Assembly: GCF_035222485.1 (NCBI RefSeq)
Contig: NC_085920.1
Coordinates: 7,612,001 to 7,676,000, forward strand
Source of the DNA: Podospora pseudoanserina
Lineage: Eukaryota; Ascomycota; Sordariomycetes; Sordariales; Podosporaceae
Length of the DNA: 64,000 nt
Direction: 5' to 3'
In this document: piece after piece, positions 23,620 to 33,470 of the stretch
How the letters are laid out: each line of letters opens with the position of its first letter
Position numbering within the stretch: the stretch's first letter is position 1
Made by a program: the position numbers and the translations under genes
The notes under the pieces: model-generated
The model's database searches: none
What the model was told of the DNA's origin: nothing
The model's input: only the letters and a program-made list of their open reading frames with translations

Positions 23620-25731
23620 ATGGGCACCAACAACAACAGCAGAACACCGACGCAGGACGATCCCAATATCACTACAACTACAGAATGGGACTCAGGTGAT
23701 AGCGAGGGCGTCGATTATGTCTACCAGGACAACCGCAAGTCCTCGCCCCCTTCCGACAAGAAGACCGTGAAGGCCAGGAGTCCAAGGAGGAAGAGATCAC
23801 CCAAGGCAAAACCCCGCTGCCACAAGTGCGTATGTGGAGCAACTTTACACACGCCTGCCGCTGACGAAGATGTCGGCGAAGAAACCGTCTTTGAGTTAGA
23901 CACCGACTCTGAGAACGGCGGATCCCACCGGAGCCATCCGACAAGGCCAAGATCCCCTCCTACGCCTGAGCCCAAGTCGCCAACCCCTGAACCCATTCCA
24001 CAGCCCACCCCGGAGAGCCAGGAAAAGGGTCGCAAGGTCAAGAAGAAGAAGAGCGCTACCAAGAGGTGTCACTCCAAAAGGTCTCCATCTCCGTACATTG
24101 AGGAGTACCCCGAGCAGGCTACTAGGCCAACCATCCTTTTGAGAGAGCACAAGGCTCCCCGAAGGTTCTCCACATCCGATGCCAAACGTGCGGTCGACAC
24201 CGAAGAGCGCTCCTCGCCGACGTCTTCTGCGAGAGGCAGATCACCCCCAGCCAGACGCTTTTCGACCGCATCTCCGGACAAAGTGGCGAGACCTTCTCCC
24301 AAACGACCTTCGCACCGTCGACATCATCTTGCAGCCATGCAAAGTGCGGAGGGCGAGCACTCCCTTGGGACAATGCCACCCAAGAAGCTCATCGGCAACC
24401 ATGGGGACCGCGACCAGGTCTCCGAGGTGGAAGACACTGGGCCGCCATTCCCACGCCAAACACATCATGGCTCAAGTAACCAAATACCTAAAAACATTAC
24501 TCGCAGTTCAGCCTGGACGGAGCATCAGCCACAATATTCGTCATCGTGGCCGCTTAACCCAGGTTTCCATCACCCACCGGGACAACCACCTCAGCAACCA
24601 ACACAGCAAGACCTTCAGTACGACAGCGATGACGAGAGTGAGCATGATACACCACACAACGAGTCCAAGTTTGCGGACAACACTTTTTCGAGACCGTCTA
24701 GACAGTCTTCATTCATGGGGGACCAGTGGCAGATGGATGAAGGGTTGAAGAGAGATAGGGAGTGGGAGGAGGAACAAGAGAGAGAAAGAGAAAGGATGTT
24801 GGAAAGGGAACGAGCTCTGCAGAGAGCTCGAGAGTTGGAGATGGAGAGGGGCTTGAGCAGAGAAAGAGCACGGGAGATGGAACGCCAACGAACAGAGAGA
24901 GAGTTTGAAGAGCGACAACGACTCGAACGAGAGCAAGAGGAGCGACGACGCCACGAGGAGCGTGAGCGTGAGCGTACCCGTTCTATGCCCCACCGGCGCC
25001 GAACAATGCCCGCCCGGTTGGCTGTAGGAAATATGGATCAGGGCCCTAAGTCTGTGGTCACGGAGCTATGCGATATTTGGCGTGGCCGTGCTTCCGACTG
25101 GGAGTCTCCATATCCTTCAGACAATGAAATCTACTCCGACGACGACGACGACATGGGCCACCACAATCGACCTTTCCACCACGGTGGTCCATCAAGGTTA
25201 CTACTCCTCGACAGCTGCCCACCGCGAGAGACTTCCCCCTCACTGCTCCCACCACACGGAGCTAGAAGTCATTTTGGTCTCGCTCCTATGGGGCGCCCGC
25301 CTGCACCGACAACGAGATCCCGTTCCCCTGCTCCCTTCCCAGGTCCCCGTTTGGGTCGCACCTGGGCAGGTCATTCAAGCAGCAATACGGTGAACGGGTT
25401 CTTGCTGTTGGAGGCGGGACCCCTGATGATGGAACCTGAGATGATGGATGAGGATGAAGAAGGGGAGGAGATGTTCCCACAAGGCACTGATCCTGCGCAT
25501 CGAGGGTGGACGTATCCAATGGTGAGTCCTGTTTTGGAACCGCCTCGACTTTCACGGTCGGTGGTTTTGAGAAGACGGTCGATGGCACCGGATGAGCCAC
25601 CTATTTTTTGCGCGAGGAAGACGAAGGAGATGTTGTCGCCCACGCCGGTTAGGGCAACGAGGTTTGATTTTGAAGGTTGGGGTCGCGATAGGAGTTCGAG
25701 GAGCTCGTTGGGGTTGGGGTTGATGGGTTGA
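23620..25731 (+). CDS. Large disordered protein with Arg/Glu-rich coiled coil, unknown
   Basis: A single exon of 703 residues. Residues 1-330 are basic, Ser/Pro/Arg-rich and contain a KPRCHKCVCG cysteine cluster (about residues 65-75). Residues 370-470 form an extreme Arg/Glu heptad-like stretch (REWEEEQERERERMLERER and similar), probably a long single helix or coiled coil. The C-terminal 200 residues are Pro/Ser-rich with acidic patches (SDDDDDMG, MMDEDEEGEEMF). No family was recognised. The ATG at 23620 was chosen because the coding pattern begins there. Arg/Glu-rich helices of this kind occur in RNA-processing and chromatin factors, but that is only suggestive. Confidence 0.6.
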   Translation: MGTNNNSRTPTQDDPNITTTTEWDSGDSEGVDYVYQDNRKSSPPSDKKTVKARSPRRKRSPKAKPRCHKCVCGATLHTPAADEDVGEETVFELDTDSENGGSHRSHPTRPRSPPTPEPKSPTPEPIPQPTPESQEKGRKVKKKKSATKRCHSKRSPSPYIEEYPEQATRPTILLREHKAPRRFSTSDAKRAVDTEERSSPTSSARGRSPPARRFSTASPDKVARPSPKRPSHRRHHLAAMQSAEGEHSLGTMPPKKLIGNHGDRDQVSEVEDTGPPFPRQTHHGSSNQIPKNITRSSAWTEHQPQYSSSWPLNPGFHHPPGQPPQQPTQQDLQYDSDDESEHDTPHNESKFADNTFSRPSRQSSFMGDQWQMDEGLKRDREWEEEQERERERMLERERALQRARELEMERGLSRERAREMERQRTEREFEERQRLEREQEERRRHEERERERTRSMPHRRRTMPARLAVGNMDQGPKSVVTELCDIWRGRASDWESPYPSDNEIYSDDDDDMGHHNRPFHHGGPSRLLLLDSCPPRETSPSLLPPHGARSHFGLAPMGRPPAPTTRSRSPAPFPGPRLGRTWAGHSSSNTVNGFLLLEAGPLMMEPEMMDEDEEGEEMFPQGTDPAHRGWTYPMVSPVLEPPRLSRSVVLRRRSMAPDEPPIFCARKTKEMLSPTPVRATRFDFEGWGRDRSSRSSLGLGLMG

Positions 25732-26719
25732 GAGGGGAGGCAAGGCTACTAGACCTACATCCTCGGGAGAGGGGGAGTTTGGAGTTGGACGTTCAGTTGG
25801 GGGTGCAGGCAAGGCTACTAGGCCTGCCTATAGGGATTGAGAGGTGGTGGTTGTGATATCATGGATGGATGGTGTCTAGATGGTTGAGCATTCGCATGTG
25901 GGGAGTTGGTGGCTGTGACATGATTGCATGACGACTCGGCGTTTCAAAAAGAGGGTATCTTGTTTTGTTCTCGGTGGTGTGATGAGGAATTTCAGAGGGC
26001 TAGAGCTGGAGGTCATACGGAGTCTTTTTGTTGTTTGTTGGCGGTGGACAGATAATACGTATTTGAGAAGGAGGACGGACCTGAATTGTATCGACAAAAG
26101 ACAAGAAGGAAGTGGAGGATATTCAAGCTCATCAGCACGCATATTTCCTTTGTATAGAATAATAATTAGTAGATAGATTTGATCGTTATGACCAACTGAG
26201 CAATAGATTAGATCTGTCGATAGATGTTCGAGGCGTTGACGGCGTGTTTGACGCGATACATTTGCGGAAAATGTAGTCAAGGCAGTTTGGAGCAGACCTT
26301 GGGACCCAGCCGTTTCCTCGTGTTCATGTTCCATGTCCAGCTGCGAAGGGTGTTGTGGTATGTTGGTTGGTAATCAGAGCCATTGTTGTACAAGCGGAGC
26401 GAGAAAGAAAAATGGTGCAACTATCAAAAGTTGTTTGGTGTCGACGAGGACATACCGTCCTCGACCTTCCGCCAATGATTGGACGGGCGAACCGAGGATG
26501 AATGCCTGAAGTGGAGAGGGCCAATTCCTGGTTGTGATATTTGTCAGAAAGAGGGTGACAGGCTTTGAATTCGCATGGCTTTGTTCTGTTCGATGGACCT
26601 TGCGGTCAGTTAGGTGGACATTTTTGGTTCGGAAGGAGGAGGAGGCTTCAGTGAGACCTCAGGTTATTTGGTGGGTGAAGCAGTTCTGGCGATATTTATT
26701 ACCGAGTGCAACACTTGGC
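25732..26719. other. Intergenic region, 3' flank
   Basis: No gene supported. A short direct duplication of GGCAAGGCTACTAG occurs at about 25740 and 25808. Confidence 0.5.
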
Positions 26720-27100
26720 ATTATTCTCGAGAGAGAACATTTACACAGACAGCCCCTTGATTATGTTATTAGTATCCCCGTCCTTACTTACCCTTCCTAT
26801 TATCCAATAAAAAGCTCTAAAGAAAAATATTAAGTATTCGAATAATTTTAAAAAGCCATTATATTATCTTTAAAGCCTTTAAATTACCTTTAAGTGCCTT
26901 TGCACTATCTTTAAAGGCCTTTTAACCATCTTTTCAATATCTTTTAACTATCTTTCAATTTTTAACTATCTTTTAGAGCCTAATAAGTACCTTTTAATCT
27001 TCAATGATTATAATTTGTAATATAGCTAAACTCTGTGTTAAGTGGGGGGGTGTTGGTAAGATAAATAGGGGGCTCTGTGTAGGTTCTCTTATTCTAGATT
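26720..27100 (-). mobile_element. AT-rich short inverted-repeat element, copy A (foldback/MITE-like)
   Basis: The two ends carry related sequence in opposite orientation: GAGAGAACATTTACACAGAC near 26730-26750, and the complement of the same motif near 27070-27090 (GGGGGCTCTGTGTAGGTTCT). Between them lies an AT-rich core with tandem units of about 21 bp (GGCCTTTAAAGATAG-type, read on the minus strand, 26850-26995). A second copy lies at 44715-45045 in the opposite orientation. There is no coding capacity. Age: the two copies differ widely, mostly by transitions, so the element is old and probably RIP-mutated. Its class is not certain. Confidence 0.55.
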
Positions 27101-27147
27101 GGAAGTTTAACAGAGTGTTTGATATTCAGGACTGTCTATCGTTTGCT

Positions 27148-28026
27148 TTAAGATTCCACACACACAAACGACAGCTCGCTCCAGTCCGCCAGACTGCTCT
27201 CCCCATCACTCAGGAACTGATCATAGACTTCATCGTCAAGATGAGACCACTCCGACTCCGCGTCCAAGGCCGCAAGATCCTTAACGTGAACCCCTTGTCG
27301 CCGACGGCCTTTCCCTCTTCTCCCTTTCTTCATCGTGTCCACAACCTGAATAGTATATAGGCAGGCCTCATCCCCAAAGCCGCCATAATCCACCTGAAGG
27401 TCCTCGGGACCGATCAGTCCCTGGCGGACAAGCTCTGCGATTTCCCAATCCTCAACGGTAGCATCAGCTGCGATGGGCATCGGACCACGTGGCCAGGCTT
27501 TTCGGTTGGCAGCGTGTATCCTTGCCACGTCGTTGTCGTCGTCGAAGGCAAGAGTGATGCCTTCATCGATGATTCTATTGGGTCCGATGATGGCTTTTGG
27601 CTGTCGCTTTTGTGATGGTTTTTTCACCTCATCCTGGTGATGTCTCGGCTTTGACGTGACCTCTGATCCAGCGGGCAATGCTGGTGCGTCTGGCTCTTCT
27701 GTCGCCGTCTTTGTCTGCGTTGTTGTGGCATCGGCCTCCACTGGGGTGCTCTGATCAGGTTTGTCCCCCTCGTTGCTGTCCTCGTTTTCGATTGCCGCCG
27801 CCGCCGCCGCCATCATAGCCCTTCTGCAAGCTCTAGGCAAGTTCTTACTCCTCTTGGCTGCGTTTTCTGCGCGGACCGACTCCCAATACTCCTTGCGATG
27901 GCTCCGTGAACCAGGATGGTGGAATTGGCGGACGTAACACGGTCGTACATCCCAATTCAATCGCACCATGCACCAGTCACACTCGTACCGGTCCCATGGG
28001 TAGGTGTCCCGTCCGCGCCGTCCCAT
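27148..28026 (-). CDS. Hypothetical protein with N-terminal Cys motif
   Basis: A single exon of 292 residues. The N-terminus holds a Cys pair plus a third Cys (YECDWCMVRLNWDVRPCYV) that could bind metal with nearby His residues. It is followed by a basic Ala-rich stretch (poly-Ala), an acidic/Thr-rich linker and a more ordered C-terminal half (IGPNRIIDEGITLAFDDDND and WEIAELVRQGLIGPEDLQV). No known family was recognised. The coding end lies within 50 bp of the repeat element, so the last residues (FVCVES) may have been altered by an insertion. Start: the ATG at 28026 opens the Cys motif region. Confidence 0.6.
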   Translation of the reverse strand: MGRRGRDTYPWDRYECDWCMVRLNWDVRPCYVRQFHHPGSRSHRKEYWESVRAENAAKRSKNLPRACRRAMMAAAAAAIENEDSNEGDKPDQSTPVEADATTTQTKTATEEPDAPALPAGSEVTSKPRHHQDEVKKPSQKRQPKAIIGPNRIIDEGITLAFDDDNDVARIHAANRKAWPRGPMPIAADATVEDWEIAELVRQGLIGPEDLQVDYGGFGDEACLYTIQVVDTMKKGRRGKGRRRQGVHVKDLAALDAESEWSHLDDEVYDQFLSDGESSLADWSELSFVCVES

Positions 28027-28542
28027 TGTAGTTGATGTGTTGTTTGTTGCTGAAGTCTGGAGAAGGTTTGATGGTGGTGAGCAGACGCTGCTGGGTTGAG
28101 GTAGGTATTTGTAGTGGTAGGTTCAACGGCTGTGCACTGTTGACTTATACAACTTTAGCACCAACGACAATATAAGCGAGGATCCTGCCGGCCGGTGTGT
28201 GACTCAGGCCGGCGGCCCCCACCAAGTTGCAAGCGCAGAGTTGAGCTCAACTAAACGCAAGGTACTCGGTATTTTCCTTTCTTTGCTTCTAAAAGAACAA
28301 GAAAAAAAAAGGAACCCGCGATACTTGTTTCAAGATGTTTCCATGGCCGGCATTGGGCTGCCATCTGGGAAAGAAAGTCATACTGTCATTGGCACTCGCG
28401 TCCACTCGTTTGATGTTGATAGAACCAACTTCAATTTGAAAACCGCCGCCAAGATAACTCCATGAATGATGAACCGTACAGGTAGCAAGCCGTATTTTCC
28501 ATTGCTGGCCAAAGTACGCATGGAACAATGCATCGGTCCCCG
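28027..28542. other. Intergenic region
   Basis: No gene. It contains the 5' side of the Cys-motif gene and the 3' side of the HeLo gene. Confidence 0.5.
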
Positions 28543-30189
28543 TCATACACACAGCTGATTCAACCGCAGGACCACCTTCTCGATGTATCTTACTCCCACT
28601 CTGATCCCATCCTCATCCTGGAACTCCCGCTCATCTCCAAAGTCTTGATTGTCCGGGTCAAGACAGGTCAGACATGTCTCTACAATCTCGGCATACCTCG
28701 TTCCCATGTATTGAGGCAGCTCGTTCCGCGCTAGATGTAGAAGGAACTCCCTGCCTCGGGTGTGTAGAAAATGGTTGACCTGTTTGATGTCCGGGTGTGG
28801 CGACACAGGCAGGATCTCGGTGGGCAGTGCTTGGCCGGTCTGGGGATGGTATCGTATGAACGATTTCCAGAAGCCAATCTCCAGGAGACAAACACCGAGA
28901 CTGTAAATATCGTGTTGCATGATGTAATCTTCATTCGGCGAAGCTCCTTGGCGGGAAGAATGCCGGTAGAGATTTCGCTCTAGAGTGTCATCCCCAAGCC
29001 GCTGGGTCGAGCCATCCTCCCGTCGAAAGTTCTCGAAGCCCACAAGAAAGAGTGACTGCGAAGGCAAGCCCGATTTGGTGCTGGTGAAAACCAGTATGGA
29101 TTCCGGGCGGATGTTTTTGTGAACGAAGCCGAACGTGTGGACGTAGCTGACGGACCTGGCGAGTTGTTTTGCGTAGTCGAATCGTAGAGACAGCGTTTGA
29201 GGAGGAGCTGTATGGGATAGCACATACCGAAGGCTGTTGGGAATCCCGGTAGTGTGGACTGGCTGTCTGAAGACCATCGTCAACATTGGTGGAGCTGTAG
29301 TACGATCGTGACGGCCTTTTGTCGGTGTTGATAATGGGACGGCCACTCCTTTGCATGCGAGAAGGCCGAATGTATGAGGGTCGTTGTGCTGAAGCTTCCT
29401 GGCCAGGTCTCTTGCGTCCTTCTTGATGAGTTGATACTTGGCTGCCGGCTCGCATGTGATTTGGTTGAGAATGTAAACCCCAACCTGACCATTTCCGTAC
29501 AACCGTTGCGCGATTGAGATCTGCGAGAATGCTACTTGTTGAATGAACATCTTGGACAGCTCTGCTGCGTCGAAGGTTAATCCCGCTTCTGATGAACTAC
29601 CGTATGTGCTGTCTTGCATGCGACTCGCTCTTATGGCGACTGTGGACGGAATGGCTGTTGCTGTATTGGAGTGTGGTTTGTCGTCGATCGCGTCAAGATT
29701 GGTAGGCGTTTGGAGAGCGAGGTCGACCTGTGAGTCGGCGATTCTCATGAGAAGAAACCATGATTGGTCCGTTGTTTGTTGCCAGGTCTCCAGCTCCTCG
29801 ATGGCCTTGTCCAGACTCTTCTTTACCAAGATGTATTTGCCCCTACGTGCATTAACCTCAAGGCTGTGGTTGATCTCGAGAAACACAGGCAGGGGCCTTA
29901 CAAGTCGATTGATTATACCTGTGACTATTTCCAGCTTACTCAAAAGAATCCGAAGTGTCTGGCCCCAAATCTCGCGATGGTCATCTTCAATCAGATGCTG
30001 GATGCGCTTCAGAAAGTCGAGCTTGTGGGTAAATAGCATCCAGTTGTTGTCGAGACGGATCACACGCTCTGATATTTGAGCATCTGCTTGGCGTAGGTTC
30101 GCACACAGGGCCCTGAGTTGTCTTCCATATTTCAGACACAAGTCAATTGTCGGTGGTAGGGCAAGAGCCAGTCCAACAAGCTCGGCCAT
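28543..30189 (-). CDS. HeLo-domain protein with C-terminal pseudokinase (MLKL-like architecture)
   Basis: A single exon of 548 residues. Residues 1-160 match the HeLo/prion-inhibition N-terminal family of fungal death effectors: MAELVGLALALPPTIDLCLK, an amphipathic first helix, then helices containing SERVIRLDNNW and KKSLDKAIEELETWQ. Residues 160-215 are a linker. Residues about 215-545 form a kinase-like fold in which the catalytic loop reads HKNIRPESIL (His357, Lys358, Asn359), so the catalytic Asp is Asn. The DFG position reads GFE (384-386). No glycine-rich loop is seen. The late kinase helix DIYSLGVCLLEIG is conserved. HeLo domains insert into membranes and cause regulated cell death in fungi (HET-S, HELLP), and MLKL has a related four-helix domain plus pseudokinase. 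The same protein has an alternative upstream ATG (30315), but MAEL is the family start. Its target and trigger are unknown. Confidence 0.8.
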   Translation of the reverse strand: MAELVGLALALPPTIDLCLKYGRQLRALCANLRQADAQISERVIRLDNNWMLFTHKLDFLKRIQHLIEDDHREIWGQTLRILLSKLEIVTGIINRLVRPLPVFLEINHSLEVNARRGKYILVKKSLDKAIEELETWQQTTDQSWFLLMRIADSQVDLALQTPTNLDAIDDKPHSNTATAIPSTVAIRASRMQDSTYGSSSEAGLTFDAAELSKMFIQQVAFSQISIAQRLYGNGQVGVYILNQITCEPAAKYQLIKKDARDLARKLQHNDPHTFGLLACKGVAVPLSTPTKGRHDRTTAPPMLTMVFRQPVHTTGIPNSLRYVLSHTAPPQTLSLRFDYAKQLARSVSYVHTFGFVHKNIRPESILVFTSTKSGLPSQSLFLVGFENFRREDGSTQRLGDDTLERNLYRHSSRQGASPNEDYIMQHDIYSLGVCLLEIGFWKSFIRYHPQTGQALPTEILPVSPHPDIKQVNHFLHTRGREFLLHLARNELPQYMGTRYAEIVETCLTCLDPDNQDFGDEREFQDEDGIRVGVRYIEKVVLRLNQLCV

Positions 30190-30723
30190 ATTGGCAGAGT
30201 TCTTCTGGCCCACACGACACGAGGAAGAACTGGCAAAACTCTGGATAGACTGTGCCAAAGAACTTGTAAGAACACGGTTTGAGCGATCGAGGGGTGGTTG
30301 CAGCGAGGCGGCCAAATGCGAACCAATAATAAGGCAGACGAGGCAGACTTGCGGGTTGTTTCCTCACAACTTCATGTGACTTCGTGCAGGCCGCGGGCTG
30401 AGGACGCTGTGATTGAGCGCCACGATTTGTCGGCTGCATATCTGGTGTGGCAGAATATGTAGAAGGAGCAACAAGCCAAAACACGGCCTCGGCCACTCAT
30501 TGGACAGAATGAAACCAGGAGCTGAGCCACCGCCCACTTCCACCCAGCTTTCCCCGCAACCCAAAACTGCCCCTTCCTCTGATGGTTGTGAACTCTTGAG
30601 ACTGCAGCTGACTCATTTATCCTTGATACCTTCCATACGCTCCGTCCCAACACATTCAACGCTCATTATCAATTGCCTAACCAAGCATTCCACGCCTACT
30701 GGTCATGTTCAAGTTGACAATCA
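30190..30723. promoter_or_regulatory. Shared divergent promoter, HeLo-pseudokinase and kinase genes
   Basis: Only 534 bp separate the two start codons on opposite strands, so the genes probably share regulatory DNA and may be co-expressed. No specific binding site is identified. Confidence 0.55.
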
Positions 30724-32935
30724 ATGGCGAACCATACTTCGATGTCGCTGGAAGCAGTCCATGACACCAGACTTCCAGCAACTGTCGAGGCGAATGTCAC
30801 CATTCACCGCGTAACAACAGTACGACAAGGCAACCCATCATGGTGGCAAGAACGATGGGTGCGGCATGATAACAACATTCTTGGACACGGAGGATGCGGT
30901 CTGGTATGGTTAGAAAAGAAAGAAAAGATCCTCGAAGCGGAGGAAGACAAATGGAGAGCGGTGAAAGCCATCCGAGTAGCTGACAGCAAGAGCACCAACG
31001 AAGGCGTCCGCTACGTCCGTGAGTTGGAAGCGTTGAAAAGATTCTCTCAACCGAAGGTATGTACCTAGATGATGATGTTGTGCGTGTGCCCCTACTTAGT
31101 CATCGTTTTACATGCTGACTTTTCCCCAAGTATGCCGATTTCTTTGTTGAGTTCTTTGGATGGTACGAAATCCCAAATTACCTCGGCATCGCCATGGAGT
31201 ATTGCGAGCATGGTGACTTGAGGAAGTATCTTCAAACAGTCAAAACCATGCCCGAAGACGAGGTGAAGGTGGTTGCTTCCCAAGTATTGGGTGCTCTGGA
31301 AATGATGCACGAGGCAGGGTATACTCATAGAGATGTGAAGCCCGCGGTGAGTACATTATGCAAAAGCTGAATTCAAGAAGGCTTGAGCTCTAATGATGTT
31401 CTCCACAGAATATTCTCATCAAATCCAAGCCGCCGCAGAGATGGTGGGTCAAGGTGTGCGACTTGGGCCTGAGCAAACGTGCTGAGGACATAGCTGGCGC
31501 TTCTACGACTGTGAGGGGCACGCCCGGCTTTCTGGCACCGGAAGTGTTGGACTGCGATCCCAGCACAGGGCAGAGAGACTCTTTTCCCATCGACATGTGG
31601 TGTTTTGGCGAGACGGTTTACCAAATGTTGACCGGAGAGCCAGTTTTCAAAACCCTGGCAGCTCTTTTTCATTACCGGGCTGGCAGCATCGAATTCCCGG
31701 ATCAGGCTTTCCAACGAGTCAACGCCAGTCCAGAAGCCCGTCACTTCGTACGATCATTGATGCTTGCGCATCCTCCTCTTCGTCGCACGGCCACCGCGCA
31801 TCCGATATATGGAGCCCAAGGTCATCCTTGGATGGCAATCAAAACCGTAGAAAATCTGGTGATCAAGTCGCGGTCGGCAGTCTCGTACGAAACAGCCACC
31901 GCGTGGCCTCCCCCACTTCCTCAAGACGGGGATCAAATTACGGGAGTCTCTGGGAAATGGACGCAAACAGTGGAGATCGCAAAACACTCCATGGCACATG
32001 TCATAGGCTCTTTCGGAGATCAGTCCGAATCTCAACTTCCTTCGATTTACCCTGCCCTCCCAGGACTTGGCCAGCTATATCACCCTTATCTACAATATGC
32101 ATACAGCAACTCCACACTCAATCCATTCTACTACTTTCTGTCACCTAGCAATTACTATGCTGCTCAATATCTCAACGCAATGATCAATACGATGTCAAGT
32201 GGCGGCTACAAGTTACCTGCAGTATCTTTGCGCAGATCAGTTCTGCCAAAGCGAGTCAAGGCTCTCTTTCCAAGAAACGTGGCCCGCTCAAAACCAGCAG
32301 AAGTAGTCAAAAGGGAATTCAAGGAAGCGATCACCAAAGCGGCCAGCAAGGTGACAGACAACAGGCTTCAACCAAAGGATACAAATCTCGACGCCCAAGA
32401 ATCGATAAAGCAACATAACGAGGCGGCAGATCAGCATTCTGACTCGAATGGGAACTCCCAACCGCTCGTAGGCCAGTCAACATATCAGCAGCCTGGGCTC
32501 AGTGCCGAGACTCGATTTTCCGTCAATAAAGAAAACAAGAACTTTGCGGAGGATTTCAAGCCGACTATTCCTGTCCCGTCTGAGATGGCCGAGCTCTTCA
32601 GTCGCGGGAAGCCACCAAAGTCTAATCCAGCAGGCACGACAGGGGCAGAGGATCACGACTCGTTGCGTGACGAAACGGAAGAAAGTTGGACTGTTGTTAC
32701 GTCAAGGCGAAAGCATTCTGGTCCAGCAAAGAGGCGACCAGCACCCCCGTCTCCATCGACTCATGTTAGAGCCTTGCCGGCTCGCAAGAGCACACCGACT
32801 CCAAATTCTGAGGTACTAACAACTCAGGTCTTGCCAGTTATGGCACGTCGACCGGCCCCGCGACTACCACAAACAATCATTGGCAGACAATCTTGGGCCG
32901 AGGTAGTTGCTACAGAGGGCGGGGAGCCTGAGTGA
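30724..32935 (+). CDS. Serine/threonine protein kinase, catalytically intact
   Basis: Exons 30724-31056, 31131-31346 and 31409-32935 give 691 residues. The introns are 74 and 62 bp (GTATGT and GTGAGT donors). Kinase landmarks are the glycine loop GHGGCG (54-59), Lys81 in VKAI, HRDVKPANIL (His177, Asp179), DLG (201-203) in place of DFG, the activation-loop segment GTPGFLAPE (220-228), and DMWCFGETVYQMLTGEP. The second intron cuts right before the conserved Asn of the catalytic loop. From about residue 330 the protein is disordered, ending in a basic/Pro region (RRPAPPSPSTHVRALPARKS) and SWAEVVATEGG. All catalytic residues are present, so it should phosphorylate substrates. It is head to head with the HeLo-pseudokinase gene, which suggests, but does not show, a functional link. 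The kinase group is not assigned. Confidence 0.85.
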
Positions 32936-33470
32936 CAGAGTGATCTGAAAACCTGTCTTTCTAGCAAGAAGTCGCGATCTGGTAGGCACCCGGTTCGAGG
33001 GGCAAAAGACGATTGTTTTATGATATCGAATCGGATTGCCGGATCGACAACTATACACGATCCGCACCATGGTTGGTGCAGGGCTCAAAAGCTTAGCATC
33101 CGTGACGTGCCAAGGCCCCCCTGAAGAAACCGCCCTCGGCTCAACTTGCCGACAACACGCTACGAAACCTCTTTCCCCACACACTGCAACCACAGGTTCC
33201 GAGCTCGCGTGGCTCCGCCAACGCGCCTTGTAATAAAAGTATGGTGCGGCTGTGCTACTGTTGCGATGCTGCTGGGTTCTGAAGCCCCTGTTGCCGTTTC
33301 ATGGAAACTTTTGGCAAGTCAATGCGAATTTCAGGGTCCTTTCCAAGGGGTGAGGACGATGCACGGCGCAACACCAAGATGGACAATAAGAGGGCACACG
33401 ATGCCACTCGACTCTCGGTCGAGAGTCACAAAGTGCGAACCCTCAGTCTGTCTTCTCCGCAAACACAACA
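32936..33470. other. Intergenic region
   Basis: No gene. It holds the 3' flank of the kinase and the probable promoter of the esterase. Confidence 0.5.

Noticed and set aside
26720-27100. Element A read as a 3' LTR with purine tract
   Set aside because: A purine run precedes TGTTG and a TATA-like motif follows, but the two ends match in inverse orientation, which favours an inverted-repeat element. Kept as an open alternative.
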